Source: Rhizobium leguminosarum (GTDB taxonomy: Bacteria; Pseudomonadota; Alphaproteobacteria; Rhizobiales; Rhizobiaceae). Taken from it: a DNA stretch of 20,981 bases. The notes under the pieces are model-generated. The model worked only from the letters and a program-made list of their open reading frames with translations, did no database searches and was not told where the DNA came from. The stretch covers positions 1 to 20,981 of the forward strand of contig NZ_LWBS01000456.1 of assembly GCF_001652265.1 (NCBI RefSeq). The letters are read 5' to 3'. Position numbers and translations under genes: made by a program. Shown one piece after another: positions 1 to 7,949 of this stretch. Each line of letters opens with the position of its first letter. The first letter of the stretch is position 1.

Positions 1-2
1 AC

Positions 3-365
3 GGCACGGTCGTCGGCGGCGTCCTAGACAGCGGATGTCATAGCGAGTTCACGGTGATCGGTGATGCGGTTAACGTCGCCCAACGCTTGGAATCGTTGGC
101 CAAATCATTCGATGCGCCACTCGTCGTGTCGTCAGCGCTGATGGCCCAGCTGCGTAAACCAGTTCCGACCGCCCTTTGGATACCTGAGAGTTCGGTGGGT
201 CTGCCGGGACGTCGGCATCCAATAGATGTGTGGTATTTGCGCCGCGAAGCGGGGTTTACTCCCGTAGAGGAAAACACCAGTTACGAGACAGGGGCCATGC
301 AGACCGCCTTCCAAAGGTCGTCCTTCCAGTCATCGCCTCCCGCGCCCGATGTGTGCACGGGATAG
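3..365 (+). CDS. Class III adenylate/guanylate cyclase, C-terminal part (5' end outside the window)
   Basis: An open frame enters from the left edge and stops at 363-365; about 120 residues are visible. It reads ...HSEFTVIGDAVNVAQRLESLAK..., which matches the class III nucleotide cyclase signature (E-[YF]-T-V-I-G-D-x-V-N-x-A-x-R-L-E) near the end of the catalytic domain, including the Asn and Arg that help position ATP and stabilise the transition state. The family makes cAMP or cGMP. The tail after the domain (WYLRREAGF...) is short and not recognised. Substrate choice and any N-terminal sensor domain lie outside the window. The last 85 bases overlap, on the other strand, the 3' end of the next gene. 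The family call is firm; substrate and role are unknown. Confidence 0.85.
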   Translation, partial: GTVVGGVLDSGCHSEFTVIGDAVNVAQRLESLAKSFDAPLVVSSALMAQLRKPVPTALWIPESSVGLPGRRHPIDVWYLRREAGFTPVEENTSYETGAMQTAFQRSSFQSSPPAPDVCTG

Positions 366-646
366 TTAATACCTCGGACGGACACCTTGCCTGGATCGAC
401 ACATTTAACGAATGCTCGGTGCTTTCCCGGATCGCTGTAACCACCACCCGCAGCATTGTCTTGCGAGAGCGAGATCAGGACATCGAAATCGTATCCAGCT
501 TGCTCTGCGGTGTGGTTGCTCAAAAGGCCAAGGCTAACAACGGTGTCATCGTCAAAATGAGCCGTGTGAAAAATCAATGGTTCCGCTGCCTTCGCATTGG
601 AAAGTAATGACAGCCCGGCGACAAATACGGTCAGAAACCAACGCAT
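281..646 (-). CDS. Small secreted or periplasmic protein of unknown function
   Basis: This 121-residue protein has a clear Sec-type signal peptide: MRWFLTVFVAGLSLLSNAKA followed by AEP, that is a charged N-end, a hydrophobic core and an AxA-like cleavage site near residue 20. The mature part of about 100 residues has a single cysteine pair candidate (FVKCVDPG and KAVCMAPVS) and no family I recognise. The start at 646 is supported by a strong GGGAGGGG ribosome-binding site at about 650-658. The gene converges on the cyclase gene and overlaps its 3' end by 85 bases. That a signal peptide and a good ribosome-binding site occur together argues for a real gene. The function is not known. Confidence 0.6.
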   Translation of the reverse strand: MRWFLTVFVAGLSLLSNAKAAEPLIFHTAHFDDDTVVSLGLLSNHTAEQAGYDFDVLISLSQDNAAGGGYSDPGKHRAFVKCVDPGKVSVRGINYPVHTSGAGGDDWKDDLWKAVCMAPVS

Positions 647-910
647 TCACCCCTCCCGTGGTTCATGCGAACGACAAATCATACCACTTCGACGGCCGGG
701 CTGCTATCAATTCCATCGACGTGGGAGTAGCCGAAATCAGGCCAAGGCTGTACGGCGACTTTCGATCCGTCCTATGCGCTTGAACGACTTGATCAGTGCT
801 GGGAGATGGCGTTTGAACCAAGGACATGCTCAAGCACTGGCGAGCTTAGTACGAATTTAAGGCAATCGCTGTTTAATGGCCATTCAGATCGATTTGGACC
901 TAGGATTGCT

Positions 911-1615
911 ATGCCGACCGGCGAGCCTCAAGCCACGCTGAAATTTATGGATGTCGACATCATCGCAGCCGCAGATGTGCTCAAACCGCGCGCCGAAACC
1001 GAGATCCTTGGAAGGCGTGCCGTCGAGCAACTGTTGCAGATGGGTATAGTTCGGCCTATCCGAGTGGTGGACATGTGCTGCGGAAGCGGCAATCTGGCGG
1101 TGGCGATTGCGATCCATGTTCCTGATTGCAGGGTGTGGGCCGCAGACCTAACGGATGCCGCGGCGATCGCCGCGAAGCGTAATATCGAGCTTCACCGATT
1201 GTCAGATCGTGTCGAAATAAGGCAGGGGAACTTGTTCGTCGCGTTCGACGGCGACCGCCTGGAGAAGACGATTGATCTCGTTGTGTGCAATCCTCCCTAT
1301 ATTTCCGCGGCTCGCCTTGATGGCCCCAGCGCCAATCTGCTCCTAGGGGAGCCACGGGAAGCCTTTGACGGTGGTCCATTCGGGTTGTCGATACACCAGC
1401 GCCTCGTTCGCGACGCTGCCAAATTCCTCAAGCCGGGCGGATTCCTGATGTGCGAGTTCGGAGTAGGACAGGATCGACAGGTCGCAAGCTTGATCGGCCG
1501 CAGCAAGGCATACCATCCTTGCGAAAACGTGCTCGACGCGAATGGCATTCCGCGCGTCGCCGTCGCCCGGCGATTGGATTCCGACGATGGCTCGCCGCAA
1601 GGGCCGGCCCGATGA
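911..1615 (+). CDS. PrmC/HemK-like SAM-dependent methyltransferase
   Basis: A class I methyltransferase of the HemK/PrmC type. It has GEP...VLKPRAETE (PrmC has GEP...VLIPRPETE), a SAM-binding loop VVDMCCGSGNLAVAIA, an acidic residue at AADLTD, and the catalytic NPPY tetrapeptide in VVCNPPYIS, which in this family binds the planar nitrogen to be methylated (for example glutamine amide N5). The usual PrmC N-terminal helical domain is largely missing. I prefer the ATG at 911, with AGGA five bases before it; the frame is open from an ATG at 806, where GGGAG abuts the start codon. The stop overlaps the start of the next gene (ATGA), so the two are translationally coupled. The biosynthetic neighbours suggest a small-molecule or carrier-bound substrate rather than release factors; that is inference. 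Confidence 0.75.
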   Translation: MPTGEPQATLKFMDVDIIAAADVLKPRAETEILGRRAVEQLLQMGIVRPIRVVDMCCGSGNLAVAIAIHVPDCRVWAADLTDAAAIAAKRNIELHRLSDRVEIRQGNLFVAFDGDRLEKTIDLVVCNPPYISAARLDGPSANLLLGEPREAFDGGPFGLSIHQRLVRDAAKFLKPGGFLMCEFGVGQDRQVASLIGRSKAYHPCENVLDANGIPRVAVARRLDSDDGSPQGPAR

Positions 1616-2718
1616 GCCGCGTCCGGCCGCTCGAGGCCGCCGACATCGATCAGGTGGCCGCACTTTACTTGGATACATTTATCAGGCGGGGCAAAAGCCC
1701 GTCCGAGGGTCTGATCGCGTGTCTCGAAGACTTCTATCTCAGGGGGCCGACCGTCGACCTGCAGATTCCCTCTCTGGTCCACATCAACGATAGGGGCGCG
1801 ATTTCGGGCTTCGTCGGCGTCAACGTCGTCCCGATGAAATTTTCGGACACCCAGCTGCGCGCCGCTTTCGGCGGCACCCTGATGGTGCGCGGCCGGGAGC
1901 ACGATCCAATGGCCGGAGCAAGATTGCTCAAAGCCTTTCTCGCCGGTCCGCAGGACCTCTCGTTAAGCGAGACCGCCAACACGACCTCGCTCGAAATGGC
2001 AAAGGCCCTCAGGGGCGTGGCCTTCGCATCCTACAGCCTCGAATGGATGCGGATCCTGAGGCCCGCCGCGTTCGCTTGTGATATGGCGCTCAGAAAATCA
2101 TCCTTGCGGGCGTGGGCGTTGCCAGCCGCCCGCGGGCTCGACCGGCTCCATGGATCGAGCGGGTATGCCGGCGGCCGGGTCGCAAAAGATGCCGCTCAGA
2201 CTGCAAAGGCGGAGCCGGTGAAGCATGTCGACGCCGAAGCGTTCGCAGCTTCAGTGGAAATCCTGACGTCGCATTATCAGTTGCGGCCCGATTGGCCGGG
2301 GCTGCAGTTGCGGTACGTCGTTCGCGAGGCGTTTGAAAAACCTCTTTATGGACAGCCGGTCGCAGCCCTGGTGACGGGTCCCAACGGTTCGCCCATCGGC
2401 GCCTTTCTCTATCATCTGCGCGAGGGTGGGGTCGGCCGCGTCCTGCAGATGCTGGCGCTGCCCGGCCGCGAGGCGAAGGTCATCGACTGCCTGCTCGCCG
2501 ACGCCGATCGGCGCGGAGCCGCGGGCCTGCGAGGGCGCACCCATCCCGCCTTTCTGGAAGCCATGCTCGGTAGGAAGATGATGTTCGCAAACGTAACGAA
2601 CACCGTTGCCTTTTGTCGCGACGAGGCGATCATCGATTGCTTCCGCCGCGGCCAGGCGTTGGCGAACGGTCTCGCCGGAGAGAGCTGGGGCCGCCATATC
2701 GGCGGCAATTTCAGCTGA
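1612..2718 (+). CDS. GNAT-like acyltransferase in the biosynthetic cluster
   Basis: The start is the ATG at 1612, four bases overlapping the methyltransferase stop (ATGA), giving 368 residues. The N-terminus (VRPLEAADIDQVAALYLDTF) is typical of GNAT acetyltransferases, and a later part (GFVGVNVVPMKF...GGTLMVRG) resembles the central GNAT strands. The length is about twice one GNAT domain, and the second half again has a GNAT-like strand run (GSPIGAFLYHLREGG), so a tandem-GNAT arrangement is possible. GNAT proteins move an acyl group from CoA or a carrier protein to an amine. Beside an acyl carrier protein and ligase, it may release or transfer the carrier-bound acyl group; this is inference. 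Its stop lies 10 bases from the convergent NAD-synthase-like gene. The family call is moderate; the substrate is unknown. Confidence 0.65.
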   Translation: MSRVRPLEAADIDQVAALYLDTFIRRGKSPSEGLIACLEDFYLRGPTVDLQIPSLVHINDRGAISGFVGVNVVPMKFSDTQLRAAFGGTLMVRGREHDPMAGARLLKAFLAGPQDLSLSETANTTSLEMAKALRGVAFASYSLEWMRILRPAAFACDMALRKSSLRAWALPAARGLDRLHGSSGYAGGRVAKDAAQTAKAEPVKHVDAEAFAASVEILTSHYQLRPDWPGLQLRYVVREAFEKPLYGQPVAALVTGPNGSPIGAFLYHLREGGVGRVLQMLALPGREAKVIDCLLADADRRGAAGLRGRTHPAFLEAMLGRKMMFANVTNTVAFCRDEAIIDCFRRGQALANGLAGESWGRHIGGNFS

Positions 2719-2728
2719 CGGCCGAAAT

Positions 2729-3727
2729 CTACAGCACCTCGGAAACGTCGCCGGCCAGTTGCGGCCTGGCATGCAGATAGGCCGTCGACTTGCGTTTCGA
2801 CACGATGTCCCGCCAGACGCGTTCGACGTGCTCACTCAACAGTCCGGCAGCAGCGCCGGTATCTGCAGAGGAAAGCCCGTTGTTCAGGCCGTAGAGGCAG
2901 ACGTCCATCTGGCCGTAGGGCGCGGAGAAATAGAACTCCTCCTGCGTCTGGGCGAGACTGTAGGTGTCGGTGGTCGGCGGGCGGCTCAGGATTTCGCCGG
3001 GAATGCCGAGTGCGGCGGCCAGCGCGTAGACCTGCGTCTTGTAGAGATGGGCGATCGGCTTCAGATCGGCCGCGCCGTCGCCGTTCTTGACGAAGAATCC
3101 CTGGTCGAACTCCAGCCGGTTGGGCGTGCCGAGCACCGCGAAATTCAGCCGGTCGGCGTGGAAATACTCGATCTGCTTGCGCGTCCGCTGCTTCATGCTG
3201 GTCGCGGCAACGATGCCGAGATAGACGGACAGCGGCAGGCGGTGGGTGTTGCGATTGCCCTCGGGATCCTCGACGACGAGAGACGAGAGACGAAATCCTT
3301 CGTCCGAGGCGAGGTCGGCGATCACCACCTTCGAGCGCCACCCGGCGCCATAATCCGGCACGACCTGCCGGATAAAGCCGTCGCGCCGCTCGTAGCAGCC
3401 GAGCGCGGCCAAGGCAGGGGCGATGTCCTCCATGACGCATTCGATCCCGAAAAGTGCGGCGACGAGACGGCCGAGACGGCCGCTGTCGGTCTCCGAATCG
3501 TGTTCCGGCATCAGAAGGGCGAGCACGTTCTTGGCGCCGACCGCCTTGACGGCGAGTGCTGCGCAGACGCTGGAATCGATGCCGCCGGACAGGCCGAGGA
3601 CCAGTCCGCGCTTCTTCATCGCCCGCAACTGCCCGCGCATCTCCGCCGCGATCCGGTCGGCTTCGGCGGCGCAGTCGATGTTGAGAATCGATGCGGGCGG
3701 CTTGGGTTCCGTGATCGCGACGCTCAA
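2729..3727 (-). CDS. NAD-synthase-like ATP-pyrophosphatase (amidating ligase)
   Basis: This 332-residue protein has the N-type ATP-pyrophosphatase loop LGLSGGIDSS (about residues 44-53) and the NadE core (LGTPNRLEFDQGFF, KNGDGAADLKPIAHLYKTQVY). In NadE these bind ATP and deamido-NAD and form the amide. The segment after it, PTTDTYSLAQTQEEFYF, differs from the PSADL..GQ.DE usually found in NadE, so the acceptor may not be deamido-NAD. There is no fused glutaminase domain; ammonia could come directly or from the AsnB-type protein of the same operon. The likely start is TTG at 3727, overlapping the ligase stop (TTGA), with GGAGAG about seven bases upstream; no ATG or GTG fits before the conserved loop. 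It is the last gene of the leftward operon. Confidence 0.8.
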   Translation of the reverse strand: MSVAITEPKPPASILNIDCAAEADRIAAEMRGQLRAMKKRGLVLGLSGGIDSSVCAALAVKAVGAKNVLALLMPEHDSETDSGRLGRLVAALFGIECVMEDIAPALAALGCYERRDGFIRQVVPDYGAGWRSKVVIADLASDEGFRLSSLVVEDPEGNRNTHRLPLSVYLGIVAATSMKQRTRKQIEYFHADRLNFAVLGTPNRLEFDQGFFVKNGDGAADLKPIAHLYKTQVYALAAALGIPGEILSRPPTTDTYSLAQTQEEFYFSAPYGQMDVCLYGLNNGLSSADTGAAAGLLSEHVERVWRDIVSKRKSTAYLHARPQLAGDVSEVL

Positions 3728-5274
3728 CGGGCGCTCTCCAGCAGGTCGCCGGCCAGCTTGCGGCTGACCTTGCCGGTATCCGTCTTCGGAAGGCTCTCCG
3801 CGAAGGTCAGGTATTTCGGCACCATGAATTCCTCGAGGTTCAGTTGGCAGTGGCGAATGAGTTCTTTCGCCGTGACGGCTCCGTCGCGCGAGACGACCAT
3901 GGCCGAAACGGCCTGCCCGAGAACACCGTCGGGTATCCCCGTGACAACGGCCTCGACGACAGCGGGATGCGCATAGAGGACGGCCTCGACCTCCTTGGGA
4001 GCGACCTTCTCGCCGCGCGTCTTGATGATGTCGTCGCGCCGGGCGACGAAATAGAGAAAACCGTCCTCGTCCCGCCGGAAGAGATCGCCTGTGTGGAGCG
4101 CGGGCAGGTCGGCGACGGGACCCGGGCGCAGAGCGCACGCCGTCGCCGCCTCGTCCTTCCAGTAGCCCCGCATGACATGGGGTCCCTGGATGACCAGTTC
4201 CCCGGTGACATTGGGCAGAACAATATGCCCGGCCCCGTCGACGACGAAGGCATGTGTGCCCGGAATGGCGATGCCGACCGAATCCGGTCGCCGGTCTAGC
4301 TCGGCCGGCGGCAGATACGTGCAGCGCTTGCATTCCGTCAGTCCGTACATCGAAAACAGCGAGGCATCGGGAAACAGCCGCCGCAGCCTTTCGATATGTT
4401 CGACCGGCAGGGCCGCGGCCGTGTTGGTGATGTATCGCAGCGTCGGCAGGAAATCCGGCGTAAGATCGCGCATCTGCAGCAGCACGGCAGCCATCGTCGG
4501 CACCAGCGGCAGTCCGGTGACCTTTTCCCGCCGCATCACGTCGAACATTGCGGCCGGAAAGGCGAACGACTTTTCGAGGATCAGCGCCGCCCCGAGGCGG
4601 ACGGACATCAGCAGTTGATAGAGGCCGTAGTCGAAGGCCAGAGGCAGGACGTTGAAGATGACGTCGTCGGAGGTGTTTTCGAGATAGGAAATGATGGAGC
4701 CAGACGCCGCCTCGATGTTGCGGTGGGTCATCATCACGCCCTTGGGCCGCCCCGTGGAGCCCGAGGTGTAGACGAGCATCGCCAGATCGTCTTCGGTCCC
4801 GCCATGCTCCACCCGGTAGGACGGCGCCGAGGGGCACGCCTCGAACGCGCCAACATGATCGGTGACCGCCTCGGCGTCGAGGCCCGTCGACAGCACGAAC
4901 GGTGCGCGGATCGATGTCGCCTCCGCCAGCGCGCTGCGCACGACAGGGAGCAGGCGGCCGATCGTCAGGATCGCCGCGGGTTCGCAATCGGCGATGATGT
5001 AGGCGAGCTTCGACGCTTTCGTCGATGAGTTGATGACGGAGAAGACGCCGCCGGCCTTCAGGATGCCGAAGATGGAAACCGCCGCTTCCGGGCAATTGTC
5101 CATGAAGACGAGCACGCGGTCGCCCCGGCGCACGCCACGTTCGAAAAGGACGGCCGCAAGCTGCTGCGAGCGGGCCTGCAGCTCGCCGTAGGTCATCCGC
5201 GCGGTGTCGGCGACGATCGCCGTCTTTGCGGCGAACCGTCCGGCATTTTCATCGAGGAAGCGTTCGAAACGCAT
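3724..5274 (-). CDS. AMP-forming acyl/aminoacyl ligase (ANL superfamily)
   Basis: A full-length 516-residue adenylate-forming enzyme. Seen: the P-loop YTSGSTGRPKG (residues 169-179), the A5 motif SMYGLTECKR, the A7/A8 block HTGDLFRRDEDGFLYFVARRDDIIKTRGEKV, and the C-terminal catalytic lysine in PKTDTGK (Lys502). The family activates a carboxylic acid with ATP and passes it to a thiol, either CoA or the phosphopantetheine arm of a carrier protein. The acyl carrier protein gene lies 12 bases upstream in the same operon, so loading of that carrier is the simplest role. The start at 5274 has GGAGG six bases before it. It resembles the ligases that pair with asparagine-synthase homologues in exosortase and polysaccharide loci, but no exosortase is in view. 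The substrate cannot be told from the sequence. Confidence 0.88.
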   Translation of the reverse strand: MRFERFLDENAGRFAAKTAIVADTARMTYGELQARSQQLAAVLFERGVRRGDRVLVFMDNCPEAAVSIFGILKAGGVFSVINSSTKASKLAYIIADCEPAAILTIGRLLPVVRSALAEATSIRAPFVLSTGLDAEAVTDHVGAFEACPSAPSYRVEHGGTEDDLAMLVYTSGSTGRPKGVMMTHRNIEAASGSIISYLENTSDDVIFNVLPLAFDYGLYQLLMSVRLGAALILEKSFAFPAAMFDVMRREKVTGLPLVPTMAAVLLQMRDLTPDFLPTLRYITNTAAALPVEHIERLRRLFPDASLFSMYGLTECKRCTYLPPAELDRRPDSVGIAIPGTHAFVVDGAGHIVLPNVTGELVIQGPHVMRGYWKDEAATACALRPGPVADLPALHTGDLFRRDEDGFLYFVARRDDIIKTRGEKVAPKEVEAVLYAHPAVVEAVVTGIPDGVLGQAVSAMVVSRDGAVTAKELIRHCQLNLEEFMVPKYLTFAESLPKTDTGKVSRKLAGDLLESAR

Positions 5275-5286
5275 GGCCGCCTCCGC

Positions 5287-5550
5287 TCAGGCCGATGCGC
5301 GCAACGTCTTCGACAGCACGAAATCGGCGATCTTGGCGACGGAATCGAGATTGGCTGGCACGATTTCGTCATCGGCCATGGTGAAGCCGAAGGTGTCCTC
5401 GATGAAGGCCACCAGTTCCAGCACGCCGGTGGAATCCAGTATCTCGTTTTCGATCAGCGAGCTGGCATCGTCCGGCATCGGGTTTTCGTCGCCGAAGAGA
5501 AAGTTCTCGATGATGAAGGTCCTGATCGTCGGACGCGGATTGTCGAACAT
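5287..5550 (-). CDS. Acyl carrier protein
   Basis: An 87-residue acidic protein with the carrier-protein core LIENEILDSTGVLELVAFIEDTFGF. Ser40 in the DST motif is the expected phosphopantetheine attachment site (fatty acid ACPs have DSL), and the helix after it (VLELVAFIEDTF) is the typical recognition helix. Carrier proteins hold acyl or aminoacyl thioesters for partner enzymes; the ligase immediately downstream would load it, and a phosphopantetheinyl transferase encoded elsewhere would activate it. The start at 5550 has GGAGAGG eight bases upstream. The stop is 12 bases before the ligase start, so the two are tightly coupled. DST rather than DSL fits discrete carrier proteins of specialised pathways better than the housekeeping ACP. 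Confidence 0.9.
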   Translation of the reverse strand: MFDNPRPTIRTFIIENFLFGDENPMPDDASSLIENEILDSTGVLELVAFIEDTFGFTMADDEIVPANLDSVAKIADFVLSKTLRASA

Positions 5551-5574
5551 GTCTGTTGCCTCTCCTGGTGTTTG

Positions 5575-7497
5575 TCAGGCGACCGCACGGCTTGGAGATC
5601 CAGCCGCAAAGGTTTCCTGCCATAGCTGCGTTGAAAGGATTGCGACGAATGCGGCATTGTCCCTGAAGCCGGACGGCGCGCCCGCCGCGCATTTCCTGTG
5701 AAGTTTCTCCACCGTGACGGGGTCGAATATCCCTGATCGCCTGACGCTGTCCGCCCCCAGGGCGGCATCGACGAATTCGTGCTTCGTTTCGCCGACGAAG
5801 GCTTCCGTGTCGGGCGCCCGATAGGGCTGCTTGCGGCGCTCGGAGATTTCCTTGGGCAGCAACTTGCCGGCCACGGCGCGCAGCACGTGCTTTTCGTCGA
5901 GCCCCTTGAGCTTCTGTTCCGGATGAAGGCGGGCCGCAAATTCCACCAGGCGGTGGTCGAGGAAGGGGAAGCGCCCCTCGATCCCGTGCGCCATCGCCAT
6001 CCGGTCTCCCTGGCTGGACAGGATGTAGCCGGGAAGCAGAAACCGCGTTTCGAGATACTGCGCCTGGTTCAGCGGATGCCAGCGGCGGAAGTCTGAAGGC
6101 AGGAGCGAGACGATTTCCTCGGCCGCATCATAGCCGCCAAGGGCGTTCTTGACGTCCCTTGAGAAGAACATCTTCGTCGACGACGTCGACCGGAACCGCG
6201 GCCGGTGGGAAAACAGCGGATCGCCGATATTTGCGGAACCCGCCATGAAAAAGGCGGACAAGTATTCCGGCGTCTGCCGGCGGAGGTTCGGAAGATAGGG
6301 GTAGAGCTTGCGGAAAAGCAACGGCCGAAATCTGGAGCCGGGCTGTCTGGCGCAAAACCGGCGCACCCTGGCTTCCTTGAAAAGGTCGTAGCCCGCGAAA
6401 ATCTCGTCGGCGCCCTCACCGGTGAGGACGGCCTTGATCCCGTTACTTCTCACCAGCCGGGCGAGCGCATAGAGGGGTGCCGGCGCCGAGCGGATGACAG
6501 GCCGCTCCATATGCCGCACAACATCGGGAAAATCGGCGGCGATATCTCCGCTTGTCATCAGAGTTTGGACATGGCGCGTCTGCAGGTGGTCGACCATGAT
6601 GCTTTGGAAATAGCTTTCGTCGTGTTCCCGGCTTTCGAAGCCGATCGCGAATGTCCGCAACGGCTGCGTATCAAGCCTGGAGGCGATTGCCGCTATGACG
6701 GAGGAATCGAGGCCGCCGGAGAGGTAGCAGCCTACCTGGACGTCGGCCCTGAGCCGCAGCCGAACGGCATCCATCAGCAGATCCTCGAGTTCCTCTTCGG
6801 CGGCAACGCCCAGATAATCGCCGTGATCGGGAAATTCGAGCTCCCAATAAGGCGTGGTCGTCATGCCGTTCCGGTCGATGACCGCGTATGTTGCGGGTTC
6901 CAACTCGAAGATGTTCTGGAAGGCGGTTCGCGGGGCTATCGGCGCCCAGAGCGTTAAAATCTGGTCGAGAGCCTTGATGTCGAGCATTGCTTGCAGGCCT
7001 GGCACCTTCAACAGCGATTTGACTTCGGAAGCAAAATACACGGCTCCGCGATGGCGCGTGTAAAAGAGCGGCCGCACGCCCATCCTGTCGCGGGCAAGGA
7101 ACATCCGCTCCCGGAGGGAATCCCATATGGCGAATGCGAAATCGCCATTGAGCAGGGAAAGGCAGCGCTCCCCGTAACGCTCGAACAGATGCAGGATGAC
7201 TTCCGTGTCTGCAGAGGTCCGGAAGCGATGTCCTTGCGCTTCGAGGTCGCGACGCAGCTCGACGTGGTTGAATATCTCGCCGTTGAAAGAGATCACGAAC
7301 CGGCCGTTCTCGCTTGCCATCGGCTGCTGGCCGTTTCCGAGGTCGACTATGGCGAGCCTTCTATGCGCCAGACCCGCCTGCGGGAAAATATCGATACCCT
7401 CGCTGTCCGGCCCTCGGTGGGCAATTGCACCAGCCATGGCAGCGAGCAAAGCTGCTCCGTCCGCAACATATCCAAGATAGCCGGCCACACCGCACAT
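5575..7497 (-). CDS. Asparagine synthetase B-type glutamine-hydrolysing amidotransferase
   Basis: A complete 640-residue class II amidotransferase. Met-Cys2-Gly at the N-terminus provides the N-terminal nucleophile once Met is removed; HRRLAIVDL and FNGEIFN (71-77) complete the glutaminase pocket. The synthetase half has the pyrophosphatase loop SGGLDSS (260-266) and the later TGEGADEIFAGY block. The family hydrolyses glutamine, channels ammonia and amidates an adenylated carboxylate; besides AsnB it includes enzymes of antibiotic and surface-polysaccharide pathways. It is first in the leftward operon, 24 bases before the carrier protein gene, which suggests a pathway-specific amidation rather than housekeeping asparagine synthesis. 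The start at 7497 has GGAGGT six bases upstream. Confidence 0.88.
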   Translation of the reverse strand: MCGVAGYLGYVADGAALLAAMAGAIAHRGPDSEGIDIFPQAGLAHRRLAIVDLGNGQQPMASENGRFVISFNGEIFNHVELRRDLEAQGHRFRTSADTEVILHLFERYGERCLSLLNGDFAFAIWDSLRERMFLARDRMGVRPLFYTRHRGAVYFASEVKSLLKVPGLQAMLDIKALDQILTLWAPIAPRTAFQNIFELEPATYAVIDRNGMTTTPYWELEFPDHGDYLGVAAEEELEDLLMDAVRLRLRADVQVGCYLSGGLDSSVIAAIASRLDTQPLRTFAIGFESREHDESYFQSIMVDHLQTRHVQTLMTSGDIAADFPDVVRHMERPVIRSAPAPLYALARLVRSNGIKAVLTGEGADEIFAGYDLFKEARVRRFCARQPGSRFRPLLFRKLYPYLPNLRRQTPEYLSAFFMAGSANIGDPLFSHRPRFRSTSSTKMFFSRDVKNALGGYDAAEEIVSLLPSDFRRWHPLNQAQYLETRFLLPGYILSSQGDRMAMAHGIEGRFPFLDHRLVEFAARLHPEQKLKGLDEKHVLRAVAGKLLPKEISERRKQPYRAPDTEAFVGETKHEFVDAALGADSVRRSGIFDPVTVEKLHRKCAAGAPSGFRDNAAFVAILSTQLWQETFAAGSPSRAVA

Positions 7498-7790
7498 ACA
7501 GGACCTCCAGTTGACGAAGACTATTGGCTGGAAGGTAAACGGGGTTTTACCGGAGCTCGAAACCTGCAGTGATTGTGAACATGTGGTTAATAGTGTGCCA
7601 ACTCAGTGAACCGGGCTAAGACGACTACGGAGTCAGACACTTGGCACCGCGCAGGCCGTGTCGTCCGCCGTCCGCCGGGCGTGGCTATCCGGAACGCAGA
7701 CAGGCGGGTTGCCGGCCGCTGTCGCCAGCAGTTTCCGAGCAGATGCCTGTCGCCGCGGTCGGCAGGATCTCCGCTAAAGCAGCGGAGCCA
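7498..7790. other. Intergenic region upstream of the leftward biosynthetic operon
   Basis: This stretch must hold the promoter of the AsnB-type operon, but I see no convincing -35/-10 pair or operator. Frames crossing it read as arginine-rich, non-natural protein, so I call no gene here. Confidence 0.4.
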
Positions 7791-7949
7791 GCGAGAAAGC
7801 GGCAGGCGCGTGACAGCATGCTCGGCCTGATGAAGACCTGCCAAAAGCTCGGCCTGTCGTTCTGGCACTCTCTCGGCGGTCGGCTGGGGATCGATGACGA
7901 AGATCACGCTGTTGCACCCCTCGCCTCGATGGTTGCAGCACGCACCTGA
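7791..7949 (+). pseudogene. Transposase C-terminal remnant (IS66-like)
   Basis: In the frame ending at 7949 the last 50 or so residues read RKRQARDSMLGLMKTCQKLG followed by LSFWHSLGGRLGI and APLASMVAART. This block (KTCxKLGxSFWxxLGxRLGI...APL) is familiar to me from the C-terminal end of transposases usually annotated as IS66-type. Upstream, the same frame turns into low-complexity arginine-rich sequence with no transposase core, so this is an isolated 3' scar of an insertion element. I see no clear terminal inverted repeats. The family name is from memory and uncertain; that it is a broken mobile-element gene is more likely than not. Confidence 0.5.

Noticed and set aside
1450..1611. Long upstream extension of the GNAT-like frame
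   Set aside because: It lies inside the methyltransferase gene and is arginine-rich; the ATGA overlap at 1612 gives a natural start.
2606..3976. A 456-residue plus-strand frame across the NAD-synthase-like gene
   Set aside because: It is antisense to a gene with clear catalytic motifs and has no features of its own.
3728..5095. A fused 788-residue protein joining the NAD-synthase-like frame to upstream sequence
   Set aside because: The upstream part is the ligase gene read in the wrong frame; the TTG at 3727 marks the true start.
7587..7907. A 106-residue minus-strand frame
   Set aside because: Arginine-rich composition, no ribosome-binding site, and it overlaps the transposase remnant on the other strand.
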